Assembly: GCA_014155875.1 (NCBI GenBank)
Contig: JACEFZ010014455.1
Location: 62,001 to 126,000, forward strand
Direction: 5' to 3'
DNA from: Cepaea nemoralis
Taxonomy: Eukaryota; Mollusca; Gastropoda; Stylommatophora; Helicidae
DNA: 64,000 nt
Shown here: positions 11,231 to 23,334 of the stretch, piece after piece
Numbering within the stretch: the first letter of the stretch is position 1
Layout of the letters: each line of letters starts with the position of its first letter
The notes under the pieces: model-generated
Seen by the model: the letters and a program-made list of their open reading frames with translations, nothing else
What the model was told of the DNA's origin: nothing
The model's database searches: none
Translations under genes and position numbers: made by a program

Positions 11231-12140
11231 ACATTCATAAACATAAACATACATACCTACATAAGCACATGCATTCATATACACGTCATGTACATAAACA
11301 CTCCAATTTATACACCCACTCAATAACACCCAAACACACTCCATTACACACACATATACCCATTCACAATCACACACCAACACACATTCACCCCAGAATA
11401 CAAACAGACACCAGACCAACAAAATAACCGCACACAGACAATGCTACTAACTCCGAATCCGGACTCAATAAAATACCAAAAGCGACAGATAAATGGTCTC
11501 TCAGTTTGACAAATATGACGGAGGAATTAACAAGCAAGCTAGAATTCTTACACAGACAACACAATTAGCACAACCTCCCCAAGAATGAAACAATGAAACT
11601 GGGAAGGAACAAGCCCGTCAACTTTAGAGTCTCACTGCAATCCCCCGTGTCCTTCATATGATGGCCGATTGTCAGTTGTGATGAAAGCTGGTTGTCCGAA
11701 GTGACATCTCCTTCAATCAACTATGCCGAATACTGACACAGAAGACCTCTAATTTATGATTTCATTTAATGTTGATTTCTCTTTTGGCCGCTGTCACCGA
11801 ATTAACGCTTATAAATCTGGGCTCCAGTCATTCTTTTTGTTGTTGTTTAGTGTACTCACGCTCGCATTTGTCAACCGCCAACACCAGAAGTCCACCTGGT
11901 CAGTGTGGGGGGAGCTAGGGCCTGGTACTAAAATTAATATGGAGTTTACTGGGACTTAATGTCCGCCGGACTGCAATTACATGTGTCATTTCTTGAATGT
12001 CCCTCAGGCAGACATGACAGTCGCGTGGTTAGAGGGAAAAGATGAGGGAAAGAGGGAGGGGGGAATTTGACAGGGCTGTATTTATCTCATAAAGTTGCAT
12101 GCTATTCCATGAACATTTACAAGTGTGGCATTTGGAACCT
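11230..12140. other. Unassigned sequence
   Basis: AC-rich decay to 11420, then mixed sequence. A 67-codon plus frame at 11756-11959 has no recognisable domain. Nothing else is supportable. Confidence 0.35.
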
Positions 12141-12144
12141 TTGA

Positions 12145-12252
<108 letters not shown>

Positions 12253-12284
12253 AATCTCTCAATCTCTATCTCTTTCTCCCTCCG

Positions 12285-12809
12285 AAAAAAGTCTACCAAC
12301 TCGCCAAAATTAAAAACTTCCTTGATGAGGACACAAGGAAACTATTCTATACTTCTCATATACAGACACACTTTGACTACTGCTCTACAATCTGGGACGG
12401 TTGTTCTAATTCAAACACCAAGCGACTTTACTCACTCCAGAAACGGGCCATGAGTCTAATTTATAACAAACATTTATCTGACAATCCTAGCCTGTATAAA
12501 CGCCTTCAGTTACTACCACTCCGCAAACGCCTGCTTTTCAATAAAGCTAAACTAATTCACAAAATCCTGCATCGGAATGCCCAAAATTACCTTTGGCCAT
12601 TGTTTAAATATAATGCTAGACACAGTAAACGTTTAAATATATTACACATTCCGAAGCTTAGGATTGACTTATACAAAACAAGCTTAACGTACTCTGCAGC
12701 TCAGCTGTGGAATAATCTTCCACAAGAAATCAAAGACATCACCAATCCCTATTCATATAATCGCAAATTACTCGAACACTATCTCAGTACGGATTATCTT
12801 CCCCCTTAA
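12285..12809 (+). pseudogene. CR1-like ORF2 C-terminal segment
   Basis: Begins VYQLAKIKNFLDEDTRKLF and contains HFDYCSTIWDG, LQKRAMSLI, KLIHKILH and LWNNLPQEIKD, ending KLLEHYLSTDYLPP. These motifs are characteristic of the region after the reverse transcriptase in CR1/Jockey-like LINEs. No internal stop was seen, but the catalytic domain is missing because the copy is 5'-truncated at the (CT)n array. Related pieces lie at 39776-39900 and 55265-55505. Confidence 0.75.
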
Positions 12810-13140
12810 TAATAGAGATAATAATAATAATAATAAGAATAACAAAACCCTATTATAACAGCCAGTCCCCTTTAGGTAGGAGTATATTCCACATGGCTAA
12901 TAATAAGTGTCAGACCATTATCTAATTTTACTGTGTCGTGTAGTTTTGATGTCCGCATTTTGCCCATGCCTTTATAATGCATATCTTTTATATTGTTGCT
13001 GTTCTCTGTTAGCCTTGAATGATGTGTGAATGAAATAATGTATGAAAGAGAGTGATAGAAGGGCAGAATGTTAGACAGGCCTGCGTGCCCAATTCTTAAC
13101 CCTTTGAAAATAAAGTTTGTTCGTTCGTTCGTTCGTTCGT
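12285..13140 (+). mobile_element. CR1/Jockey-like LINE 3' end with GTTC tail (family D)
   Basis: Contains the last 174 codons of ORF2 (to TAA 12807-12809), a 3' untranslated region of about 300 bp, then CCTGCGTGCCCAATTCTTAA, CCCTTTGAAAATAAAG and a (GTTC)n tail at 13118-13140. Because coding sequence and tail are contiguous here, this copy identifies the parent of the shorter tails scattered elsewhere in the window. Confidence 0.8.
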
Positions 13141-13462
<322 letters not shown>

Positions 13463-13771
13463 TAGCTGACCCGGCCCGGCTTCGCCCAGGCCCTGGCGGG
13501 GATCTATCTATCTATCTATCTGTCTGTCAGTCTGTCTGCTTGTCTGTCTGTCTGTCAGTCTGTCTGACCCGGCCCGGCTTCGCCCAGCTCCTGGTGGGGA
13601 GCATCTCATTTAATTCATATAATAGTCATCTAAGCTCCCGTTCCCGTTCCCGACTATCTGTCTGTCTGTCTATCTGTCTGTCTGTCTGACCCGGCCCGGC
13701 TTCACCCATTCCCTGGTGGGGAGCATCTCATTTAATTCATATAAGTAGTCAAAAAAGCTCCCGTTCCCGAC

Positions 13772-13820
<49 letters not shown>

Positions 13821-13825
13821 GATCT
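13463..13825. repeat. About 100-120 bp repeat with GACCCGGCCCGGCTTC motif (3 copies)
   Basis: GACCCGGCCCGGCTTCGCCC occurs at about 13470 and 13566, and with one change (CACCC) at about 13688. Two copies are followed by TGGTGGGGAGCATCTCATTT and CTCCCGTTCCCG, all separated by TCTG/TCTA runs. Confidence 0.85.
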
Positions 13826-13976
<151 letters not shown>

Positions 13977-14139
13977 GTTCGGCCCGTTCCCGTTAAAAAT
14001 ATAGATAGAATAGAAGAATAGATAGATTGATAGTAGAAAATATGATTGGAAGAGATCTATCTAAAGTAAACTTACCAAGATATCACGAACAGCCAATAAA
14101 TGGTGTGCGGTGGGTTGACTGCAAACGATATGCAACTAA

Positions 14140-16455
14140 CTTTCTCATCTCATCTCATCATGTTCCTCTTGTACCTTGCGGTGTCGAGGTGAAGTATAAA
14201 CTTCGTGAGAGTGCCCGGTTATGGGCTTCGTATATCGACATTCCCATGGATTCTGTTATTCCCTCCGTCCAACGTTTACGTGGTCGGCCTCTTCCTCTGT
14301 TTCCATCTGGTCTGTATATCATTGCTTGTTGTGGCATGCTGTTGACTGGTAGCCTACTTGCATGGCCAAACCATTTGACTTGCTGCTTTCTAATAAAATC
14401 TAGAGCAGCTTTAACCCCCACTTTAGTCCTGATTTCTTCATTTCTGATCTTATCTCTTCTTGATACATTGAGTATTCTTCTCAGGAACCTCATTTCTGTT
14501 GTTGTGATTTTTCTTTTCTCTTTTTCTGTCATTGTCCAGGTTTGGCATTGGTAGCACAGAGTTGGTAGGAAGATTGTGTTGTAAAGTGCTTTCTTAGTAG
14601 TTATTGATACATGTTTGTTCTTTAGTATTGGTGCCATTTGTCCAATGAGTTGATTTGCCTTATTGCACCTATTTTCGATCTCGTCTTCTGATCTGCCATT
14701 TGATGATATTATACTTCCTAGGTACTTGAAGCTCTTTACTTGTTTCAAGGGATGTTCGTTTAGGTGAATTGTTGCTGTTTGTTCTTCTTTAGTTATAGTC
14801 ATTACCTCTGTTTTGCTTGTGCTAATTTTCATGTTATGTTCCCTACACATTTCGTTTAGACTATTCATGTGGTCTTGTAATTCAGCTTCTGATTTTGCTA
14901 TTAGTGCTTGGTCGTCCGCAAACAGGAGTTCTCTAATGGTTAGATTTGCAGATGGTTCTTCTTCTGTGTTCTCGTCATGCGGTATTCTTGCTGTCTCTGC
15001 TTGGCTGGTTTCTTTACATATGTTGTCTATATATGTTATGAACAAGAGAGGGGACAGGACACAACCTTGTCGTACTCCAGATCTTATGGTGAAGGGTTCT
15101 GAGTGTCCTCCAGTTGCTCTCACTATGCATTCACTGTTGTTGTATAAACTTCTACATAGGTTTGTTAGATGTGTACTCACTCCATATTGTTTAAGGATTT
15201 CCCACAGCTTGTTTCTATCTACCCTATCAAATGCCTTTTCTTGGTCAACAAAGGCTAAGTAGAGTGTTTCATTGAATTCAATTGATTTTTCTATAAGTTG
15301 TCTAAGAGCAAAAATGGCGTCTGTGCATCCTTTGTTTTTCCTAAATCCAAGCTGTGTTTCGCTTAGCTGGGGTTCTAAAGTAGTTCGTAATCTTTTTTCA
15401 AGAATTTTGCAAAATATTTTCCCAGTATGACTCAACAGTGAAATGCCTCTGTATTGTGTGCAATCTCTTTTGCTGCCTTTGTTTTTCCAAATTGGGATAA
15501 TTATGGCGTTTCCCCAGTCTCGTGGTGTCTGTTGTTCTACCCAAACATGGTTGAATAGTCTATGTAGCCAAGCTGTTCCTACTTCCCTTGCTGCTTTAAT
15601 TAGTTCATTTGGTATTTCATCCTGTCCTGGTGATTTGTTCAATGGGGCTAATCTGATGGCTTCTATAATTTCTTCTTTTAGTATGTCTGGTTCTAGTTCC
15701 TCTGTGACATCTGTGTAGGTCTCTTGAATTCCTGTGACATCTGATGGGATGTTGAGAAGTTGTTCGAAATACTGCTTCCATCTTATTAGGATCTGTTTTT
15801 GTTCACTTATTGGTTCTCCATTTTCGCTGTTAATTATTTCAGTTGGGTCAAAGGGTTCTCCTCTGGTTCGCATTGCACTTATCTTTTTGTAGAAGTTTCT
15901 GGTTGCCTCCTTGTAGTTTTTATATAGGGTTTCTCCATACTCTTCCCAGTCTTTCTGTTTTTCCCTCTTTACTATTCTACTCACATGTCTTCTCGCTATT
16001 CTGTATTCTCTGTAATCACATTCCTGTTTGCTCTTCAACCACTTTTTATATTTTTCCTTTTTTTTCTTTTACCGCTTTCTTTACTTCTGCGTTCCACCAA
16101 CTTGTTATTTTCTTTATCCGTGTTTTGCGTTTTTTCGTGGTTCCGCATGTTATTTTTGCAGTATTTAAAATGCTTGATTTGAACATCTCCCATTTTTCTT
16201 CCACTGTTTTTCTTTCCGTAGGTAATTTTACAAAGAGTTCAGTTAGTTCTTTCTCATAATTTTCCCTTACTGCCTCGTCTTTAAGGTTTTTTAAGTTTAC
16301 TGATTCGCATGGCATGTATTTTCCTGCTCTTTGTTTTCTTCTTCTAATGGTTCTTATTGTGGCGTGTGGCAACGACTGCTTTATGATCTGTGTTTATACT
16401 GAAATTGGGCACTGCTCTTGCATCTAATATATTTCTCTTACTTCTTAATTTTTCT
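14140..16455 (-). mobile_element. RTE-like LINE family B, long copy
   Basis: The longest non-LTR element in the window on the minus strand. It keeps the end of the endonuclease (16373-16455, with NTDHKAVVAT), a linker, the complete reverse transcriptase and the C-terminal region, and ends with GATGAGATGAGA. The 5' part of the endonuclease is missing beyond about 16455. Confidence 0.85.
14158..16372 (-). pseudogene. LINE family B ORF2, two frame breaks
   Basis: The main open frame (14158-16038) is 626 codons. It contains PLNKSPGQDEIPNELIK, IIIPIWKNKGSKRDC, YRGISLLSHTGKIF, LAFVDQEKAFDRVD (catalytic Asp265), RSGVRQGCVLSPLLF, and the FADD catalytic box at 373-376, then TWTMTEKEKR and GRGRPRKRWTEG near the end. 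The upstream frame (16046-16372, ending VKEKKGKI) is offset by one base at a run of T near 16062-16070, as expected of a homopolymer length change. A second shift separates it from the endonuclease tail. The reverse transcriptase itself is uninterrupted. Confidence 0.85.
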
Positions 16456-16631
16456 ACGAGCAGTATGAAGATCCCCTGCCGGCTTGCTAGGCCAGTCGCA
16501 GGTTTAGGACACTAATCTGACCACAGGGAGTCCATCCCCTATGGCGAGCAATAGCCCCGTTAGCCCATGACCTCGCGGTCATGGTTGCCCTAACTAACTA
16601 ACTTTCTATCACAAAAAATTACTTTTTTTTT
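16456..16631. other. Unassigned, possible SINE debris
   Basis: Contains GGCCAGTCGCAGGTTTAGGA and ACCTCGCGGTCATGG, which look like repeat sequence, but no relative was found in the window. Confidence 0.3.
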
Positions 16632-16712
16632 TAAACGAACGAAAATCTTACGCAGGCCCGTCATACATTCTGCCCTTCTTCTCTATTTCCTCTCATACAT
16701 TCTTTCATTCAA
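16632..16712 (-). mobile_element. GTTC-tailed LINE family D end, internally deleted
   Basis: The minus strand reads AATGTATGAGAGGAAATAG, then GAAGGGCAGAATGTATGACG, GGCCTGCGTAAGA and TTCGTTCG. It matches 13020-13137 but lacks the segment between the CCTGCGT and TTCGTTCG motifs. Confidence 0.6.
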
Positions 16713-17140
16713 CATCTCTTTTGAAGCAATTCTTTGACAACTTTTTTTTTTTTAAAACTTTTATTGAGTGTTAAATTTTTGCATGGTGTATTGTTCGTGT
16801 TATTACAGAGCGTTGCATGTGGACGTGTAGGTGACATATGCGCAAAATTTCCAACATTTTATACATTTGAACATTTCTTCATTGACATTGTTGTAAGGAA
16901 ATATTTCAAAATAAACGCGTGATAGTAGTGCGCCGTTGTTATTTCCCCTGCTGCCTCGCTCTCCTGTCAGCTCCTAAACTCCTACCAAGTACCATCACCA
17001 CCCCTCGGTGATGATGAACAAGGCGGCGCAAAACTGTTAAGAACTAACCGGTGAGGGCGGCAGCAGAAAAACAACAATCACAGTATAAAAAGGTGGGAAA
17101 GGGGGTTGTGTTAGTTTACGGGTTTACAAAGCAATATATA
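16713..17140. other. AT-rich sequence and first leader of the 146 bp array
   Basis: 16960-17140 shares GGTGAGGG, a GCAGCA(A)A motif and TTAATAATGATTAC-type sequence with 18030-18200 and, more loosely, 18880-19020, so it is a recurring leader next to the array. The rest is featureless. Confidence 0.5.
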
Positions 17141-17149
17141 TTAATAATG

Positions 17150-18035
17150 ATTACAATGATAATAATGCAAATAACAACCAAATACATAAATAATAATAAT
17201 AATGACAAGGAATAATTAAAACTGCTAAGGGTGATAACAATAACAGCAATGATAATAATTAATAAACAGCGATGATAATAATAGTTAAACCTGTGATTCC
17301 ATTTGCTAAAATGATTATCTTAGGGATGGTGTTTACATGAAATACATCTATAATAATAATGACAAAGAATAAAACTGCTAAGGGTGATATCAGTAACAGC
17401 AATGATAATAAACAGCAATGATAATAATAGTTAAACATGTGATTCCATTTGCTAAAATGATTATCTTAGGAATGGTGTTTACATGAAATACATCTATAAT
17501 AATAATGACAAAGAGTATAAAACTGCTAAAGGTGATAACAATAACAGCAATGATAATAAACAGCAATGATAATAATAGTTAAACATGTGATTCCATTTGC
17601 TAAAATGATTATCCTAGGAATGGTGTTTACATGAAATACATCTATAATAATAATGACAAGGACTAAAACTGCTAAGGGTGATAACAATAACAGCAATGAT
17701 AATAAACAGCAATGATAATAATAGTTAAACATGTGATTCCATTTGCTAAAATGATTATCTTAGGAATGGTGTTTACATGAAATTCATCTATAATAATAAG
17801 GACAAAGAATAAGACTGCTAAGGGTGATAACAATAACAGCGATGATAATAAACAGCAATGATAATAATAGTTAAACATGTGATTCCATTTGCTAAAATGA
17901 TTATCTTAGGAATGGTGTTTACATGAAATACATCTATAATAATAATGACAAAGAATAAAACTACTAAGGGTGATAACAGCAATGCTAATAAACGCAATGA
18001 TAAATACGCAATGAAAATAGTGATAGTCCCACTCT
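17150..18035. repeat. 146 bp tandem repeat (5 good copies)
   Basis: GTGATTCCATTTGCTAAAAT begins at 17293, 17439, 17587, 17733 and 17879: spacings of 146, 148, 146 and 146 bp. Each unit also carries CTGCTAAGGGTGATAACA and CAGCAATGATAATAA. A further degenerate unit lies at 18200-18375. The minus-strand ORFs (Ile/Tyr-rich) recur with the same period and are not genes. Confidence 0.95.
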
Positions 18036-18375
18036 CACCCATTTGACCCACCACACTAATGGGTAATGATGGTAAAGGCAGGATAATTTTTGGAACCAAA
18101 AGGTGAGGGTGTCAGCAAAGGCAGCAAACAAACCATGAGTGAGGGAGGGGGGGGGGGGGGTCCCATGGGAGATGAGGTTATATATTAATAAAGGTAACTA
18201 TAATAATAATGCAACTAAAACCAAATACATCAATAATAATGATGACCAACAATTACCTACTAAGGGTGATAACAGTACTGATAGTAACAGCAATGATAAT
18301 AATAGTTATGATAATGATCCCACTTTCCAAAACTGTGATTCCATTTGCTAAAATGATTTTCCTAGGAATGGTGTT
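18036..18375. repeat. Second leader plus degenerate 146 bp unit
   Basis: GGTAATGATGGTAAAGGCAG at 18060 begins the leader, a G run lies at 18147-18160, and a worn unit ends GTGATTCCATTTGCTAAAAT at about 18337. Confidence 0.75.
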
Positions 18376-19039
18376 AGCATAGCATAGTAGGTACATATAA
18401 ATTGCAACATGCAATGTTCAATAATAGTAGAAGTAAAAGGAGTTGGTTATCTTTTTCTCCTTTCTTATTTTTTTTTTGTCTTTTTTGTAAGGGTTCATTC
18501 ATTTTTTTCCCCCTTTTTTTTTTTTGTAAAAAGTAAACAAGGATCTGTATTTGCACACATTTTTACAATCTCATTGGTTTGGTAAACATATGTGGTTTTG
18601 TATTCATTCATTCATTTTCAACTCACATCTTCTTGTTTCTTTTTCACACTCATGTGTACTAAATTTTAAAATCAGAAAGAGAGTACTTGTGTTTACTCTG
18701 GGGATATCTGTGATATTTTGTGTTTACAACATAGGAAATTTATCCATTAGCATATTCCATTCCTTGAACACATTTACATGTGAAAGTAAAAACTTAAAAT
18801 GTAAAAATTAAACAAGGAAAAGGGGAAATCTTTACATTTTTGTTTCCCTTGCCATCCTCTCACCAATTTGTTCCAACCCACCAATGCCTTAATCACCACT
18901 ATCTGGGCAATGATGGTAAAGGCAGGATACTTTTTTTTAACCAAACCGGTGTGGGTATCAGCAAAGGCAACAACAAATATGAGCGAGGGGAGGGGAGCAC
19001 ATGGGAAAGGGTTTTTGTTTTATTACTAATGATGACAAT
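18376..19039. other. AT-rich sequence with a third leader copy
   Basis: Poly(T) runs at 18469 and 18511 and several T/A-rich segments. At 18905-19015, GCAATGATGGTAAAGGCAG and ATCAGCAAAGGCAACAA match the leader at 18060. No gene is supportable. Confidence 0.5.
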
Positions 19040-19425
19040 AAAAGAGAGTCTAATTATATTGTCCTCAAGTTTTCTCTGTGTGTATCCTATCTTGTGGGTT
19101 CCAGACAAAAGAGAGTCTAATTATATTGTCCTCAAGTTTTCTCCGTGTGTATCCTATCTTGTGGGTTCCAGACAAAAGAGAGTCTACTTATATTGTCCTC
19201 AAGTTTTCTGTGTGTGCATCCTATCTTGTGGGTTCCATACAAAAGAGAGTCTAATTATATTGTCCTCAAGTTTTCTCCGTGTGTATCCTATCTTGGTTCC
19301 AGACAAAAGAGATTCTAATTATATTGTCCTCAAGTTTTCTCCGTGTGTATCCTATCTTGTGGGTTCCAGGCACAAGAGAATCTAGTTATATTGTCCTCAA
19401 GTTTTCTCCGTGTGTATCCTATCGA
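19040..19425. repeat. 67 bp tandem repeat (about 6 copies)
   Basis: AAAGAGAGTCTAATTATATT begins at 19041, 19108, 19175 and 19242 (67 bp spacing). The fifth unit has a small deletion (TATCTTGGTTCC). The 181-codon plus frame through it results from similar units and is not a gene. Confidence 0.95.
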
Positions 19426-19429
19426 GTAC

Positions 19430-19737
19430 GAGCGTCTTTTCCTCACCTCTTGGTTCACTGGTAATTGTCCAGTTGTCTCCATGAGCTCCACATTGGTGGG
19501 TCTGTCATAGTAGTAATCCCACTATTCTGCACAGGCAGCAATGAGTGAATGTTTGTGCTTTATTTGTAATTCTTTCAGTTGCTCTCCATGCTTTTGACCA
19601 TACAATAATAGTGATTTAACATTGACGTTTGACATTCTAAATATGGTGCTTTAAACTGAAACTTGCAGTATATAGTGAGTGTATAATAAGATCAATAAAA
19701 TATAATCCAGAAATTGTGATTGGTAGATAACATGTCG
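19430..19737. other. No recognisable feature
   Basis: Non-repetitive AT-rich sequence without open frames of note. Confidence 0.35.
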
Positions 19738-19925
19738 AAGGGCTTACGGACGCGATTCGATTTGGCAGCAGAACGCGTTGCGCTTAGTTTTAACTAGTTG
19801 GTATGGGGTACGGTCTTTCAGAAAGCAATGGCAAACTACAGAATGTAAACTTGCCAAGACATCAACAACAGCAGTAAAATGCTGGTGTTGACAGCGATGT
19901 CCTGTAAAAAAAGATTTAAAAAAAT
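19738..19925 (+). mobile_element. SINE core-bearing family (copy 2, head missing)
   Basis: Matches 6350-6520 closely: GGCAGCAGA(A)CGCGTTGCG, GGCAAACTACAGA, CTTGCCAAGACATCAACAAC and ATGCTGGTGTTGACAGCGAT, then a poly(A) tail (19905-19930). Confidence 0.8.
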
Positions 19926-20475
<550 letters not shown>

Positions 20476-20599
20476 CCCCCAAAAAAAAACAAAAATAAAA
20501 AAAATAAAAAAAAATAAAAATAAAATACAAATAAGATGTTCATTTGAAGCCAACTCGTACTACTGGGGGTGGCAAGATGGGGAGAGGCATTAGAGAGTT

Positions 20600-20830
20600 C
20601 AATTAGGAGTTTCCGTTGCCAAATTGTTACGCTGACTGCCTCATGCTTCGATGGTTGTGCGTTCGATTCCGATCTAAGGCATTTGTTCAAAAGTCCAATT
20701 GTCTTTGAGAATTCCGGGTGTCGTGCCTGGAACTACGTAGTTCGTACTTTGTACGGTGCTTTCGGCAGACAACCCTGCAGACAGAGACCTGGCCATACCG
20801 GGTTAAACCCATTGCAATGAAGTCGATCAT
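20600..20830 (+). mobile_element. tRNA-derived SINE, second type
   Basis: TTGTTACGCTGACTGCCTCA resembles an A-box region and GTGCGTTCGATTCCG is a clear B box about 40 bp later, as in a tRNA head. The body (GGTGTCGTGCCTGGAACTAC...GACCTGGCCATACCGG) is unlike the core-bearing family. No target duplication was found. Confidence 0.6.
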
Positions 20831-20944
20831 CCATACCGTCTTTAAACTCTAGATCAGTTATGTTGGTTATATTTCTCCATGCACCGTCTTGGACCATCCA
20901 ACATCATTTCTCTCCATCTGTCTTTGCCTCTTGCACAATTATGA

Positions 20945-21038
20945 ACAAACGATGAGCGATTGGAAGAGCCGAATGTAAGACAGGCCTGCGTTCCCACTTT
21001 GTGACCCTTTGAAAATAACGTTCGTTCGTTCTTCTGCC
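20945..21038 (+). mobile_element. GTTC-tailed retroposon end
   Basis: GATGAGCGATTGGAAGAGCC, GTAAGACAGGCCTGCGT, TTTGTGACCCTTTGAAAATA and a short GTTCGTTCGTTC tail. It abuts a minus-strand LINE fragment, so it probably inserted into it. Confidence 0.75.
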
Positions 21039-21300
21039 GCTGATCTTTTCAGTTGTTACGATGTTCTCCGGTGTCTCTCGTCTCATTAGATGAACAAAGA
21101 ACACTGTTTGTCTCTTTCATTTATATTTTTTCAGGCAGCCGTTGTTAATTGCTCCAGCAGTCCAAGGTATTCTCAACATTCGTCTCAGGAACCAAGTCTT
21201 CATTGCTTCTAAACTCTTCTTAATATGAATAACACAGAGACAAACAATAGATTGCCCGATTTTTTTGCCTGGAATATTTCGCTGCATCTCATCAGGTTCG
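21039..21300 (-). pseudogene. LINE family A C-terminal fragment
   Basis: Minus-strand reading gives LEAMKTWFLRRMLRIPWT and then, after a frame change, FVHLMRRETPENIVTTEKI: the conserved post-RT region of the RTE-like family seen at 3263. The following GRPR motif is replaced by the plus-strand retroposon tail at 20945-21038. Confidence 0.7.
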
Positions 21301-21431
21301 CACCACATAAATCACTAACATAAATTACAGCTATATGATAAATACATCAATCTGAAATATACAACACAAATATTCACACAGTAATTTGAAATGTCAACCA
21401 CTGTAATTTTAATCTAAATTTCATGTCGTCT

Positions 21432-22020
21432 TTGATGTCAGGTCTTAGTCAGATATGATATGACTGAGGTATCTTGTGACAGCTGACGGTATTACATGCT
21501 TTCTGTTAGCGCCAAATATTGGGCGGCGGTCACCAAACCCGACACCCCAACATTGTGCCAATGGCTTCTGCCGGAAGAGTGCAATTGGGAGGGTGCAGGC
21601 CATATCCTGGTGCGAGGAAATGCAACCTAAGACGTAATGTCACGGCAGGGCTCTAAGTCTTGGTCGACAACTGGTCTAAGAACGAACTTTCGACAGGTGA
21701 ACAGTTAGAGTATTGCTTTGTAGATCCGGCATCTTTTGCAGCTTATCTTGTTCCAGATGTATTGGTGTTATCTTTCCTCTGGAGGAGACAAGGCAGGCCG
21801 AGAGAGGGTCCATGTTATACGGGCAACTCATGATCTCTATAAATCATCCCAGGCGTTGTTCTACAGAGAGGTATAACTCCTTTCCTGGAGTCAGATATAA
21901 CCGAGGTACCGTTTGACAGCAGACGGTATTACCCATGGGTAGTAGTTATTATGCCTTTTTAAGCACACAGTAACAAACTATCGTCTATCAAGACAATCAA
22001 GTGCCCATGAATGAGTGATC
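21432..22020 (+). mobile_element. Internally deleted derivative of LINE family C
   Basis: 21432-21920 matches the first 460 bp of the LINE at 23592 (GATGTCAGGTC, CTTTCTGTTAGCGCC, CCTGGTGCGAGGAAATGCAA, TTGTTCCAGATGTA). 21930-22010 then matches the 3' end of the same LINE at 26450-26520 (GTTATTATG(C/T)CTTTTTAA, AAACTATCGTCT). The 2.4 kb coding centre is absent. Confidence 0.75.
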
Positions 22021-22736
22021 ATGTCTCCATATTTATACGTTTACAATTTAACGCTTATACTTTCTAAATGAATATCCTCCACTGAAGATAATGTTAAACT
22101 GTCACAGGAACTGTGAACTGGCTATCCCAACCATTAAACAACAAATAAGGATAGAAGAACTGGAAGGAATAAGTAGACCTCGGTTTGTCCGAATTCTCCC
22201 CTCCTAACCGCAAAACGCATCACTTGACACGAAAATAGGTCACCAACAGTTACCAATTTGGTCGTTTCCAGGTTATTTCTTTCAGATTTGTGAGCAGTAG
22301 CCAGGTCAGTTTTGTGGCGTCTGGAAACACCTTGTTCTGGTCTGAAAAAACTATTTCCCCAGGTCATTCTGAATACCCAATGGAGACCCGCCCAATTCTC
22401 TTCCCACTGTCCCTTCATCGGGCAAGTGGAACCACACATACAAATCCAGAAAGACAACCTGACCACTATCTGCTATTTGGCCGTAATGGGAACAATTCTT
22501 TAATTCCGGTAGTGAAATAGGCCAAAATGAAAAATGATACTTGAAATAATAGTTAAAAGATGTTTGAATGTTTTCAGCCACATGTCGCGTGTTCTTAAAG
22601 ACAAAACCACGAGCGTGCAGTGGCGTGGAGCATGTAATTTGGGTTATTTTCACTTTCATTTCATTTTTTTCCCCCAAAGAATACTGTCGGGTAATTCTCC
22701 AAGCAATGTTAGAAAAAAAAAAAAAAGAACAGATAC
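22021..22736. other. Unassigned sequence
   Basis: Overlapping frames on both strands (22134-22466 minus, 22290-22520 plus, 22351-22740 minus) have no recognisable domain and mutually exclude one another. I accept none. Confidence 0.35.
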
Positions 22737-23334
22737 ACACACTAAACTAGACTTTGTGGTATTTCTCCAAGCTAGGTTAAAACAGAACATACTAAACTAG
22801 ACTGTGGTAATTCTCCAAGGTACTTTAGAACAGAATATACTAAACTAGACATTGTGGTAATTCTCCAAGGTACTTTAGAATAGAATATACTAAACTAGAC
22901 ATTGTGGTAATTCTACAAGGTATTTTAGAACAGAATATACTAAACTAGACTTTGTGTTAATACTCTAAGGTACTTTAGAACAGAATATACTAAACTAGAC
23001 ATTGTGGTAATTCAACAAGGTACTTTAGAACAGAATATACTAAACTAGACGTTGTGGTATTTCTCCAAGCTATGTTAAAACAGAACATACTAAACTAGAC
23101 TGTGTGGTAATTCTCCAAGGTACTTTAGAACAGAATATACTAAACTAGACATTGTGGTAATTCTGCAAGGTACTTTAGAACAGAATATACTAAACTGGAC
23201 GTTGTGGTAATTATCCAAGCTAGGTTAGAGCATAACATACTCATCTTGACTTTGAGGTGATTTTCCAAGGTAGGTTAGAACAGAACATACAAAACAAGAC
23301 GTTGTTGTTAATTACCCAAGGTATTTTAGAACAG
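22737..23334. repeat. About 50 bp tandem repeat (about 12 copies)
   Basis: ACTAAACTAGAC, TTGTGGTAATTCTCCAAGG and TACTTTAGAACAGAATATAC recur every 49-50 bp. Worn units of the same array type lie at 28612-28860. The last unit here is split by a SINE at 23335. Confidence 0.93.

Noticed and set aside
17526..18099. Small membrane-like Ile/Tyr-rich proteins repeated every 146 bp
   Set aside because: They recur exactly with the tandem unit, overlap each other and have no start or splice context.
18840..19385. 181-codon plus-strand secreted-like protein with repeats
   Set aside because: Produced by the 67 bp array; frame survives only because of chance indels between units.
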